64,000 nucleotides of DNA from Hippopus hippopus (lineage: Eukaryota; Mollusca; Bivalvia; Cardiida; Cardiidae): assembly GCA_946811185.2 (NCBI GenBank), contig OX328113.1, positions 18,250,521 to 18,314,520 on the forward strand, read 5' to 3'. This document shows positions 21,201 to 29,440 of the stretch, one piece after another. Under the pieces are notes generated by a model. That model saw only the letters and a program-made list of their open reading frames with translations. It was not told the origin of the DNA and did not search any database. The stretch's first letter is position 1, and every line of letters starts with the position of its first letter. The translations under genes were made by a program, and so were the position numbers.

Positions 21201-24200
21201 CACTTTGAGCACAGGTGAGCTAAAAATATATTGTAGCTGAATGAGAAACTTGTATTTTTGCTAAAATGTTTTCAAAGATTGCCAGCTGCAAGATTAAAAA
21301 AAAAGTGTTTACAGATATGATGGTAAGATGTCAACCCTTATGACAGATAGAGTCCCCACTGTAAACAGAGTAGATCAAGATCACACTGCACAGAACATGC
21401 AGTCTGATCTTTATTCAACACTGTCTGCTTGTTTTGCTGGAAATTTTGACAAAAACAACCCTTGATTTAGCAAAGTCTACATGTTTCGTACTGAATGGCA
21501 ATGTCTGTTTCATTTTTTAAGCATTGCAATAGTTAACCCTTTACCACACAATCCCAAGTTTAAATGACTATGACTGAGATGGCTTATGAAAACAATGTTG
21601 GGAAAAGGAGAAAATGCTGGTAACCAGCATTTTTTTTCTTTTCCCACAATGTTTTAACCCTTCCAAAAAACAGATTTCAACTTTTCAGTTACATTTATTT
21701 TGTTGTCTGCAAATGCTTTCAATTTGGTCTAGTCCAAAGTGTTGTCATTTGGTAAAGAGTTAATAATGTAAAATTGTTTTTTTCAAAACTGTCATAAAGC
21801 CCTATAAATAGCAATTGTTTGATCAAAATAGATACATTCACATGATTGTATCTCATAAACTAGAAAACAGAGTAGATCCCAGATCAGACATTGTGTTTGG
21901 TGCAGTCTTATCTTTATCTACACCACATGCAAAAGCAATCTAATCAAAGTTATGTAATAATTCCATGTTTTAAAGACCCCAACAATGAAGGCTTTCAAAA
22001 ACATGCTGGTAAAAGGATTGTGGTAGTCTGTGTTCTCTCATTCTCTCACAATGTTTCCTATCCCTCCTAAGACAAGTTCTATCATTTTGGACCTATCAAT
22101 ATTTTGTCCTCTGTAAATGCTTTCAATTTGGATGAAACTTACATTTTGTCATCTGGGACAAACTTAAAGTTCTGCCTTGATTGTTTAAGGTAATAAGGAA
22201 GATTAAATACTGAGTCATTTTTCTACAAGATGTTTATTTATCTGACAAAATTTTACCCTAAATATTTGAGTTTATCTCTATCCAATACCTATTTGCATCT
22301 AATGTAAGAAGAGAAATAATTTAGGATTAACTCTTTGCCATAGAACAAAATTTTAGGCTTGTCCAATTCTGAAGCATTTGCAGACGACAAATTAAATGTG
22401 TCTGAAACTTTGGAAGCTGACTTTGATAGAGTAGAAAACATTGTGGGAAAAGGAGAAAATGCTGGTTACCAGCATTTTCTCCTTTTCCCACTATGTTTTC
22501 AAAAGGATTCTTTCTCAAAGTTATTAAAAGTCAGGGTTGTGTGGTAAAGAGTTATATGAAAAATATCTCCACAGATCTCCGTGAAAACCTATGTTGTAGG
22601 TACCCGGTACTCCATGAGACAGTTCTATTGAGCACCCACAATATAGATCTAAGTATATAAATAATTTATTTAGAATTCAGATGCATCCTACCATCTGGAC
22701 CCCTTAATCACACAATCCCAACTTTTAACGACACTGAGGCAGAAGCCTATTGAAAACACTGTGGGAAAAGGAGAAAATGCTGGTAACCATATTTTCTCCT
22801 TTTCCCACAATATTTTCTACCTTATCAAAGACAAAGTTCATCATTTGAGTCATATTTAAGTGGCTGTCTGCAAATGCTTTCAATTTAGACAAGTTTAAGT
22901 TTTTCTTGTGTGGTAAAGAGTTAAAGCGCTGAAAAAAAAAAACAATCAACATTTTCACTCTAGAATATGACCTAGATGATTGCAATGTTGTGGTTGCTTT
23001 TTTTTTAGTGTTTCAGAAAAGTAGACAGTGTAGATAAAAGATTAGACTACACATTTTGTGCAGTTTGATCTTGATCTATACTAGTCCCAAAGGTAACTAC
23101 AATGCATGTTATAAAAGGTTCTTTAGGGTTAAAATTTAAGGCAGTTTCCTTATATAGTACTCTTAGAAGCCCAATTTACTTCCTTTGGGTAAAGCCCCTA
23201 CAAGTCTCCGACAGATCATATATACAAAGACTTGTATTCTGTTTCACTCATTACCAGATGACAAAATTTTCAATCTATTTATATAAAACTCATTTGTAGA
23301 AGACAAATAAGACTCAAAATGGTTGCTAGGATTTTCTCAATTTCATACACTTTTTTCATACAGCTTCTTCTTCAGGGTTGTTGAACCACAGGTTTGTTTG
23401 GTAAACCTCCACATAGCAAAGTTTTTTAACCCTTTATCCCACAATCCCAAGTTTTCACAGCCCTGAGAAAGAAAGCTTTTTAAAACATTGTGGGAAAAGG
23501 AGAAAATACACAATGTTTTTTTATCTCTTACAGACAAATTCCATTACTTGTGCCACATTTACTATGTCCTTTGGACACACTTCCAATTTGGGTCTGTCTA
23601 AAATTTTGTCGTGTGGTAAAGAGTTAAGCCTTTACCAAACCATCCAGTGTTCTAATTACCTAGGTGAAGAAGGCCCTTGAAAACATTGTGGGAAAAGGAG
23701 AAAATGCTGGTAACTTGCCTTTTCTCTTTTTCACAAAATGATTTCTACCCTCTAAAAGTCAAATTTCATGTTTTGAGTAACATTTGATATTATGTCTGCA
23801 AATACTTTCCATCCAGACCAAAAATATTTCTGAAGTCTTTTTTTCACAAGGTCCTTAAAAGTCAGGATTGTATGGGAAAGGGTTACGGTAAATTACTTTC
23901 TACAGATACTTTCAAAATAGTCTAAAATTTTATCATATTGTATAGGATTAACTCTTTCAGATGACTGATTTTGACTTTAGCAGAACATGTTTGAAAACAT
24001 TGTGGGATAAGGAAAAGTTGTGTGTAAAGTAATGTTCTATTTCTCCATTTGATAAAGCAATTTCCCTTTCCCCACAATGACTTTATATTTCTTGATTATA
24101 TTTATCAACCTTCTACCACATGATCACAAGTTTTAATGATCCTGAGGAAGAAGGCTTTTGAAAAAAAATTTGAGAGAAGGAGAAAATGCTGATACACAAA

Positions 24201-25981
24201 ATGTTTTCTTCCCTTTCAAAGACTATATTTTCACTGTTTGAGCCATATTTGTTGTCTGCAAATGCTTTGGGTTATGACAAGTCCAAAATTTTGTTGTTTG
24301 GTCCAGCATTTAACCAGTTACCTCATCTCTTAACCAGGAAGATGACAAACTCTTGTCTCATCTATCGTATATTGAAAGTGTTAGCAGATGACAAATTAAA
24401 TGTGGCTCACCATGATTAGATTGAAAAAGTAGATAATGTTGAGGCAAAAGGAGATAATACTTGAGACATGCATTTTCTTCATTTCCCATGATGTTTTTTG
24501 AGGTTTTCTTCCTGTCAATAATTGCTCATGATTGCTTTGAAAATGAATCAATGAAGTTGGTTAAGCCTTTTACACATAGATATTTCCTTTTCATCTGTCG
24601 CATACATATTAGTATGTAATCCATGAGCTGACAAAAAGGGGGTTTCATGCATCTCTGTGATGCATCACACCCAGCAAGTCATCACATAATTATGGAGCCA
24701 TAAAATGTAACTTATCTTACAGCCAGTTGAATAATAAAATAGATTGGTCCTTGGACATGCTGAAAGTTTACAAATAGCATAAACTTACGACGCAGGTCAG
24801 CCTGTGGTGACTGTAAAGGTTGATCTGGTTCAATGCTTATTGCACATGCATTAAGATTTTACCTAACAACAAAGTTAAGATTTGTCCAGATCAAAAGAAT
24901 TTGAGGACAACAAACGCAATTCAAAACATGAAATTTGTCTTTTATAGATTAGAAAACATTGTGGGAAAAGGAGCAAATGCTGGATACTAGCATTTTCTCC
25001 TTTTCCCATAATGTTTTGAAAAGCCTTCTACCTGACCGCCACTAACAGTCAGGATTGTGTGGTAAAGGATTAACCCCCCTTTTCACAAAGCATGGCTCAT
25101 AATCTTTGTTTCAGGAGGTACTAAGATAATATTATCAGTCCACAAGTGTGCACATAATGTCCTTATGTCACAGGAAATATGTCCTCGATACCTATCTTGT
25201 TATCATTTACACATTTATCTGAACTCTTTAACCCCTCCAAAAACCACTGGCAAAAAGTGATCTATACCAGCTGCCAAAAAAGGCTCTGGCGGCTGGTATA
25301 AATCAAGATCAGACTGCAGTCTGATCTTGGATCTATACCAGCTGCCTGTTATGTCAAGCCTGTAAGATGTCTGAGCTTCTATGGATTGTAATTCAGCTGT
25401 AAAAAGGCCTTGAGTCTACTGGTATATATATATGGCGCCAATTGAGTTAAGTTTTGATTCACATATTTTAGATTATTTTAAATGAAAGAAAAAAGCATGC
25501 TTTTCAATATAAGATGACTGATTGAAGGGGCACTTGAAATTTTCTGTTGTAAAAAGATAAACTGCCTTTCTTGGTACATGCATCTTTATCATCAAGTGTA
25601 TATGAGCTTTACATTACCACAACCCATATCATCTAAAGGAATCTGATATGAAGGAAAGAAAAAGAGAGAGAAATTAAAGACAGGAGAAAAAGAAATGAGA
25701 AAAGAATTAGAGCAAGAGAAAGAGAGTGAGAGACAGATAACTGACTGTCAGAGGGAGAGATAGAGAGACACATGGAGAAAGACATTCTGTACTTTTTTTC
25801 CACAAAGGTCTACAATTCCTTCCCTTCATTCAACTTGGAAATTTTGTATCTCTAGAGAGGCATATCATTGTACTTACGTCTTTCCACAAACACATTGTGC
25901 AAGCACATACACAAGACATACTACAAGGATCACGCACACAACTGCTGGTAGTGAAGTCAGCCCAAGATCCAGAACAACCAT
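8356..25981 (-). CDS. PAG1/Cbp-like transmembrane adaptor, seven-exon gene model (about 970 aa)
   Basis: Coding exons, 5' to 3' on the minus strand: 25981-25878 (ATG to donor), 18944-18854, 17134-17013, 14688-13160, 10764-10643, 9935-9833, 9197-8356. Every junction has GT..AG and the phases join without a break. The product starts MVVLDLG, has one hydrophobic helix (about residues 8-28), then CVC (about 29-31), a likely palmitoylation site, and a long hydrophilic tail. The tail has SRELPDIP (126-133) and three more LPxIP/LPxVP/LPxLP copies, YDHI/YDHV, a DPYN array (341-452), YARV, YSTV, YAKV, YATV, then YETV, YEEI, YEVI, YEEV, YEDV, and ends SSRL. Known family: PAG1 has a short outside segment, helix, CxxC, SRELPRIP, many YxxV/I sites that recruit SH2 proteins such as Csk and Src kinases, and a C-terminal TRL PDZ ligand. 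Inference: a lipid-raft scaffold for Src-family signalling. It is about twice the length of vertebrate PAG1. The start could be further upstream, because the first exon stays open to its acceptor. Confidence 0.72.
9260..9502 (+). mobile_element. Family A MITE
   Basis: Lies in the last intron of the PAG1-like gene. Hairpin around 9345-9390 (GAGAACAAGCTGGTAACCAG). Ends CCTGGTAAAGGGTTAA. Confidence 0.75.
9499..9600 (-). mobile_element. Family A MITE, deletion derivative
   Basis: Shares the TTAA at 9499-9502 with the previous copy. Ends CTCTTTACCAATG and GTGTGGTAAATGGTTAA remain, with the hairpin lost. Confidence 0.7.
9833..9935 (-). CDS. PAG1-like gene, exon 6
   Basis: The exon is 103 bp, phase 0 to 1, acceptor TTTCAAG, donor GTAGG. 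It encodes VDGSSGDG and then SEYYTEIEG, a double-tyrosine site. A degenerate copy of the acceptor and the 5' half of this exon lies just upstream (10023-10143). Confidence 0.7.
9893..10143 (-). repeat. Tandem duplication covering part of an exon
   Basis: Copies 9893-10014 and 10023-10143. The upstream copy holds an intact acceptor (TTTCAAG) and VDGSSGDG, then diverges to GIKT and a TAA. It is a partial pseudo-exon of exon 6. Confidence 0.82.
10337..10594 (+). mobile_element. Family A MITE with triplicated hairpin tip
   Basis: AAATGCTGGTAACCAGCATT occurs three times in a row at about 10406-10465, where other copies have one. Confidence 0.8.
10643..10764 (-). CDS. PAG1-like gene, exon 5
   Basis: The exon is 122 bp from ATTTCAG to GTAAG. 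It encodes KKREPPYNKLSV, NPYEYV and VDNLYAT. The last motif becomes LYATV across the next junction, matching the DLYATV site I recall in vertebrate PAG1. The phase 1 entry completes the Glu codon begun in exon 4. Confidence 0.75.
11095..11217 (-). mobile_element. Family A MITE, 3' half
   Basis: Starts at the hairpin (AAATGTAGGAAAAGGACAAA) and ends GTCTGGTAAAGAGTTAA. A separate partial copy precedes it at about 10905-11060. Confidence 0.68.
11383..12250 (-). mobile_element. SINE-like repeat 1, reversed, split by H5
   Basis: The body (11383-11512, GTCATGTCACGGCAGTCAGT) and the head (12145-12250, AACCACCAGGTCACAAGTCA) match the copy at 2257 read backwards. H5 lies between them. Confidence 0.75.
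11513..12143 (+). mobile_element. Helitron2-like element H5
   Basis: Nearly identical to the single-unit form of H3: head TAGAGGCGCTTGAGTGCCTG, GGACGAACGGACGAACGAAC run, and hairpin tail CTGGCCTTCGGCCAGTGGAG. High identity to H3 suggests recent movement. Confidence 0.75.
12460..12653 (+). mobile_element. Family A MITE, degenerate
   Basis: The hairpin is reduced (CCAACATTTTGTCCCTTTTC). Ends GTCTGGTGATGAGTTAA. Confidence 0.62.
12689..12884. mobile_element. Family C palindromic MITE
   Basis: GGGTCCATATTCACTAACCA to GAATGGTGAATGCAGACCC, with the central TGGTTTAGCCAATCAGAA motif. Confidence 0.8.
12934..13147 (-). mobile_element. Family B MITE next to exon 4
   Basis: CCCCTTATCCTGCTAAATAA start, palindrome core GATCAGACTGCACG...GTGCAGTCTGATC at about 13054-13092, end CTTAGCAGCCTAAGTGTTAA. 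Lies 12 bp from the exon 4 donor, so it fills the start of that intron. Confidence 0.8.
13160..14688 (-). CDS. PAG1-like gene, exon 4 (LPxIP repeats and DPYN array)
   Basis: This is the largest exon, 1529 bp. In order it holds SRELPDIP and the HLPEVPP, HLPDIP and HLPELP copies; a Ser-rich stretch; YDHI, YDHV, YAEV and YEGV; six DPYN or PPYN units within about 110 residues; DPYSFV, DPYARV, EDSYSTV, VEYAKV, AEYATV; and a C-terminal NDHYNTL. The donor is CCTG|GTTTGT. If the intron were kept, a TAA follows 2 codons later at 13152-13154, giving a shorter protein without the YEEI-type tail. Confidence 0.78.
14822..15271 (+). mobile_element. Helitron2-like element H6
   Basis: Head GAGGGCCAATGGCCCTAAAG with CGCTCATCTGA; tail GAGCACTTTGTGCTC hairpin, then AGGTGAGCTAAAAA. 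The body has CAATTTTCATGAGTAAGAGA repeats. Confidence 0.72.
15458..15716 (+). mobile_element. Family D MITE
   Basis: TGAGCCATACTCTGTGAAAA start, then TTAATGCATCTGCAAAAAGT and stem CCTGAGCAGCCCTCGCAGG. The right end is degenerate (TTTGCCAAGACAATTCC). Confidence 0.75.
16243..16471 (-). mobile_element. Family A MITE
   Basis: TTAACACTTTACCAAACTAC to GTGCAGTAAAGGGTTAA. The hairpin around 16353-16410 is near perfect. Confidence 0.82.
16731..16955 (+). mobile_element. Family A MITE
   Basis: TTAACCCTTTACCAAACAAT start and full hairpin near 16820; end ATTTGATAAAGGATTAG. Opposite orientation to the copy 260 bp earlier, in the same intron. Confidence 0.82.
17013..17134 (-). CDS. PAG1-like gene, exon 3
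   Basis: The exon is 122 bp from TTTTCAG to GTAAG, phase 0 in and phase 2 out. It encodes a Ser/Thr/Asn-rich linker (STVNDTTGVHLEID onward) with no tyrosine and no recognisable domain. The phase matches both neighbours. Confidence 0.7.
17473..17643. mobile_element. Palindromic repeat, foldback-like
   Basis: A near-perfect 171 bp palindrome in an intron of the PAG1-like gene. Arms run from GAAATAATCTTCTTTCTATC inward to GTTATGAGGCACAAT and meet at a short GC-rich loop near 17550 (CTCGGGCTATCGCCCTC). Probably one MITE copy. Confidence 0.75.
18230..18294 (+). repeat. Poly(C)-poly(A) run
   Basis: About 22 C followed by about 35 A. Low complexity, prone to assembly error. Confidence 0.9.
18854..18944 (-). 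CDS. PAG1-like gene, exon 2
   Basis: The exon is 91 bp between TTACAG and GTAAG. It completes the split Thr codon of exon 1 and continues KKSLGSDGDVETQDV. The Lys pair directly inside the membrane fits the positive-inside rule. It is too short to stand out as an ORF. A transposon-interrupted MITE begins 18 bp upstream of its acceptor. Confidence 0.72.
19102..20701 (+). mobile_element. Tc1/mariner-type element, decayed
   Basis: Flanked by TA at 19100-19101 and 20702-20703. The terminal inverted repeats read CACTGAGCGCAAGTTCTAAC on the left and the same with GCAAAAG on the right, through CCGATCA. The transposase inside has a helix-turn-helix start split by a likely 105 bp intron, a frameshift, and a lost catalytic Glu. 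The element sits inside a family A MITE. Confidence 0.9.
19366..20485 (+). pseudogene. Tc1/mariner DD34E transposase, frameshifted, catalytic E to G
   Basis: Exon 1 from ATG at 19366 encodes MARMTLEQRERAIGMLTAG, the paired helix-turn-helix start. A likely intron 19438-19542 (CAG|GTACGT..TTTCAG|GTAGC) restores VARTL. The frame is then lost near 19600 (one extra or two missing bases), and the rest continues from about 19604 as TGSVRDLVRRSRRN to the stop at 20485. Catalytic sites: FTDET (first Asp), AQDNAPCH (second Asp), then 34 residues on SPDLNPIGHIWD, where the family has NPIEH. Gly (GGA) in place of Glu (GAA/GAG) removes the third catalytic residue. So both a frameshift and an active-site loss. 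Confidence 0.85.
21076..21172 (+). mobile_element. Family A MITE, 5' half
   Basis: TTAACCCTTTACCACACAAT through GAAAATGCTGGGAACCAG. It is then cut off by a Helitron2-like tail fragment (21173-21226) with AAGCACTTTGAGCACAGGTG and AGCTAAAAA. Confidence 0.75.
21533..21763 (+). mobile_element. Family A MITE, intact reference copy (piggyBac-like)
   Basis: 231 bp including both TTAA flanks. Ends TTAACCCTTTACCACAC and TTTGGTAAAGAGTTAA form an inverted pair. The centre is a long palindrome: AACAATGTTGGGAAAAGGAG, then AAAATGCTGGTAACCAGCAT and its mirror. TTAA targets plus CCC-starting ends are piggyBac-like; there is no coding capacity. About 40 copies and fragments occur in the window. Confidence 0.88.
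22325..22553 (-). mobile_element. Family A MITE
   Basis: TTAACTCTTTGCCATAGAAC to GTGTGGTAAAGAGTTA. The hairpin around 22432-22500 is almost perfect over 30 bp arms. Confidence 0.85.
22700..22923 (+). mobile_element. Family A MITE
   Basis: CCCCTTAATCACACAATCCC start; the hairpin tip has lost a few bases (GCTGGTAACCATATTTTC); end GTGTGGTAAAGAGTTAA. Confidence 0.8.
23427..23626 (+). mobile_element. Family A MITE, hairpin deleted on one side
   Basis: TTAACCCTTTATCCCACAAT to GTGTGGTAAAGAGTTAA, with only the left hairpin arm (ATTGTGGGAAAAGGAG). Confidence 0.75.
23626..23883 (+). mobile_element. Family A MITE, chimeric
   Basis: Abuts the previous copy. Starts CCTTTACCAAACCATC, but its right part switches to the other end type (AGTCAGGATTGTATGGGAAA), so two copies recombined. 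Confidence 0.65.
24110..24303 (+). mobile_element. Family A MITE, degenerate
   Basis: CTTCTACCACATGATCACAA start, damaged hairpin, AATTTTGTTGTTTGGTC end. Confidence 0.65.
24625..24850 (-). mobile_element. Family D MITE
   Basis: CATGAGCTGACAAAAAGGGG, then TCTCTGTGATGCATCACACC and AGTCATCACATAATTATGGA; stem CAGGTCAGCCTGTGG at about 24792. Confidence 0.7.
24855..25073 (-). mobile_element. Family A MITE
   Basis: Left end mutated (TTTTACCTAACAACAAAG). Hairpin with GCTGGATACTAGC. Right end GTGTGGTAAAGGATTAA. Confidence 0.75.
25625..25780 (+). repeat. Purine-rich (GAGA/GAAA) stretch
   Basis: Long A/G-rich simple sequence (AAGAGAGAGAAATTAAAG, GAGAGAGATAGAGAGA). Lies about 100 bp inside the first PAG1-like intron, just past the exon 1 donor. 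Confidence 0.75.
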
Positions 25982-26016
25982 TGTTACAATATTTGCTCCA
26001 AACAGCACATGGTTAT
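25878..26016 (-). CDS. PAG1-like gene, exon 1 (membrane helix)
   Basis: The acceptor-like TTTCAG ends at 26017 and the donor GTAAG starts at 25877. The exon is open through 139 bp. An ATG at 25981 opens MVVLDLG, followed by LTSLPAVVCVILVVCLVYV and AQCVCGK. The run of V, L, C and I is a single membrane span followed by Cys and Lys, typical of a signal-anchor adaptor. Because there is an acceptor, an upstream 5' UTR or coding exon probably exists. It leaves phase 2 for exon 2. Confidence 0.7.
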
Positions 26017-26343
26017 CTGAAATGTGCAGCAAATGCTTTTAAAGTTACAGTCATACTCCCTTTATGCTTGGCTCATATTATGCAAATCAGCTCACAATGT
26101 ACAGTGTTCGAAGTGTTGGATGTATACATAACCAGAGGTTGTAGCATAATGAGACGGCTGGCTGCCCAAACTTTCAACCAAAGCACAAAGTTTTAGACTA
26201 ACTTGTACATATTGAAAGCATTCTCAGATGACAAATTAAATGTAGGTAAATTTACGTAAATTGTCTTTGACAGCCTAAACAATATTACAGTAGAACTGTA
26301 GAAGGTGAAAAAGCTGTTGTTTTGAAAAGCCTGTCACTATAGT

Positions 26344-27142
26344 AACAAGAGGGCCATGATGGCCCTGTGTCTCCACTGGCTAATAGGTAAAAACCCTACA
26401 CGCCAAATATTACATTACTGGCCCAATTTGTTTCAGACTAGAAGACATACAAAATTTTCTCAATAAAATCCCACAAGAAAGTTATAACCCCATGGCAAAG
26501 CTATTGTTGACAACAGAGCTATAATTACTTGATATCCTGGTAGAGGTCCTTAAGATGAAGCCTCATACCCATACCTAGGTCTTATGGTAAGCACCAAGAA
26601 GAATTCTTAAGTTTTCACTACATAAGCCCATGTAAAACTTGTGATCCCTGGGGAGGTGCAAAACTTGACCCCAGGGCTATAATATTGGCCCTCTTGGTAG
26701 ATGCTCACTAGATAAAGCTACATGCAAAATTTGGTAGCCCTGAGCCTTATGGCTAGGTACAAGAACATTTTTAAAATTTTAAAACTATATAAGCCCATGT
26801 AAAACTTGTGATCCCCGGTGCGGGGCCAATTTTAACCCTACGGCTATAATTTGAACAAAACTTTGTGGACATCTATTTGATAAAGCTACATGCCAAATTT
26901 GGCAGCCCTGGGCCCTATGGCTTCAGACAAGAAGATTTTCAAAGATTTCCAATATACATCAGTTCAAATTCTTTCAAAAATTTCTGATAAGGACCATGGC
27001 AGGATCATTTCTGTGAAGTTTCATGAAAAAATTGGATGGGTGGTTTCAGAGAAGATGTTTAACATAAAAGTTAACACACGCATGGATCGACGGATGGACA
27101 CACGACAGACACCAGGCCATGACATAAGCCAGTGGAGCTAAA
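26344..27142 (+). mobile_element. Helitron2-like element H8
   Basis: Head AAGAGGGCCATGATGGCCCT, diverged copies of the CACTAGATAAAGCTACATGC unit also found in H4, and tail CATAAGCCAGTGGAGCTAAA. The tail hairpin is deleted. Confidence 0.7.
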
Positions 27143-27844
27143 AATTTAGAAAATGTTTAGATCATTTTGCAACATTTTCACAATATCTTGTCCAAAGAAC
27201 AAGAACAAAATTTAGATAAATAAAACCTATAGCTATATTTAAGTAATAATATATTTACCAAAATTTCTCCTCAACAACAAATTTGCATCTGACAATGTGA
27301 AAAAAATATTACATCCTCGTAAAACATGGATACTACATAAAGTTTTTTAAAAACATTCTCACAAAACAGGAAGTTCCTTATGAGGGAGCTTCTTTTAAAA
27401 ACATTGCATTTATGATACAAAAAGAATTGTAACCTACTATTTCCAAGGAATTTCCCATCTATCTAAATTCTATACCAGCTTGCAAAATTTTATACTGGTC
27501 CACACTGAAAGCATTTTACACCATAAATTAATGGTAGCTAAAATTATGACCCCTGTCTTTGAATGTGTAGAAAACATTGTGAGAAATGAAGAAAATGCTC
27601 GCTACCAGCATTTTCTCTTTTCCTCATAGATTTTCGAATACCTTCAAGGTCATAAAAGACAATGTTTTCTAACATTTCACTAAAACCCAATTATTTCATC
27701 AACATTTAATTTGTCGTCTACAAATGCTTTCAATTCGAACAAGTTTTTGTCATTTGGTATGGAGTTAAAGCTGGTATTGTAATACTTTCCTTGATATCCT
27801 ACCCTTTCAGTAAACCAGTTGACAATACTGGAGGTTTTTACTTC

Positions 27845-28194
27845 TTAACTCTTTACCAGATGACAAAAATTTGGGCCAGTCCAAGTTGAAAGCATTTGCC
27901 AACACAAAACTGATGCGACTCAAAAATTGAATTTTGTGTTTGTAAGGAGAGAAAACATTGTCGGAAGGAGAAAATGTTGGTTGCCAGCATTTTCTCCTTT
28001 TCCCACAAAGTTGAAAGCATTTGCCGACACAAAACTGATGTGACTCAAAAATTGAATTTTGTGTTTGTAAGGAGAGAAAACATTGTTGGAAGGAGAAAAT
28101 GCTGGTTGCCAGCATTTTCTCCTTTTCCCACAAAGTTTTCAACAGGTTTCTTTTTCAAGGTCACGAAATCTCGGGATTGTGTGGTAAAGGGTTA
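27845..28194 (-). mobile_element. Family A MITE with 126 bp internal tandem duplication
   Basis: TTAACTCTTTACCAGATGAC to GTGTGGTAAAGGGTTAA. The AGTTGAAAGCATTTGCC to hairpin segment occurs twice, so it has two hairpins. Confidence 0.82.
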
Positions 28195-28939
28195 ATCAGA
28201 CAATTCAGAGTTTTGACAAATCTGAGGATGAAGGGTTTTGAAAACATTGTGCAAAAAGGAGAAAATGCTGGTCATCAGCATATAATAATATCTTTAATAA
28301 CAGAGATATGAGAATACATAATATGTACATCTATGTCAAAGTTTTCTCACAAGGACACTCCTATGACAAGTCACTAGTCAACAGGACTCAGTTTCATGAA
28401 AAAACTTAAGTCTCTTTAATTTTCTCAAATCCACAAACACACTCAGTTTCTGACTTCAGCTGTATATTTCAGATGTGTTTCACTTATATTAACAAACTTA
28501 AATAACGTTCACAAATCCTGAGATGAAACAATGTTTTAGACTCAAGACAACTCTGCAAACAGACCTATGTCCATTATCTTGCTGACAGAAGTCTAAAATG
28601 TAGAGTCAACTCAGGAATTAAGAACATTTCTAAAGTCTAGAAATGTTCGTGAAATGCATCTCAAATACCATACTAAAGTCAAAAAACAAATCTGTTAGTG
28701 GATTTGGGCAAAATAACACACTTTAGTTTTTTGTGATGCCAGGCCCAGAACCCTAGTCTTGTACTGAAGAAACCTAGCGGACATTTGAATAAGTGAGATA
28801 TTGTCGTGAGATGACTGATATAGTGTTGAAAGCAGTGTTAAACACCATTCAATCAATGAACAGGTATGACTTTTCACACCCCTGTAGTATAGCAAAATAC
28901 AAATACATGTATAAGCAAAATACAGGTAGGTAAACAAGA

Positions 28940-29146
28940 ATGGGTTTGTTAATCCTGTGACTCATTACTGAATGTTTTTTTGTTTTAGATTTGTCCAAAC
29001 TGAATGCATTTGCAAAATAAATATGACTAAAATATTCAATTTCTTTTTTGCAAGGGTAGAAAACATTGTGGAAAAAGGAGAAATGCTGGTTAAAAGCCAC
29101 CTTTCTGAGAATTAGAATAGTACGGAACTATTTGGTAAAGGGTTAA
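28940..29146 (-). mobile_element. Family A MITE, degenerate
   Basis: AGATTTGTCCAAACTGAATG, one hairpin arm (ACATTGTGGAAAAAGGAG), end TTTGGTAAAGGGTTAA. Confidence 0.65.
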
Positions 29147-29211
29147 GGAAGTCAAAATTCACTAACCAAAAGGGTTTCTAGCATCAACCTTTTTCCACAC
29201 AATCCAGAGTT

Positions 29212-29440
29212 TTAACTCTTTACCAAACGACAAAATTATAGACTGGTCCAAATTGAAAGAATTTGCAGACGACAAAATTAATGTGACTCAAAAATTGAAA
29301 TTTGGTTTGGGAAGGGTAGAAAACATTGTGGGAAAAGGAGAAAATGCTGGTTACCAGCATTTTCTCCTTTTCCCATAATGTTTTCAAAAGGTTTCTTTCT
29401 AAGGGTCGTTAAACGTCGGGATTGTGTGGTAAAGAGTTAA
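29212..29440 (-). mobile_element. Family A MITE inserted in another family A MITE
   Basis: Full copy flanked by TTAA. The sequence on its left (29186-29212, CCACACAATCCAGAGTTTTAA) and on its right (29441 to about 29585) is one older A copy, split at its own internal TTAA (GTTTTAACAA). Confidence 0.88.

Noticed and set aside
27807..28142. 111-codon ORF and several similar ORFs containing ENIVGKGENAG-like strings
   Set aside because: All are translations of the family A hairpin, recurring at every copy.
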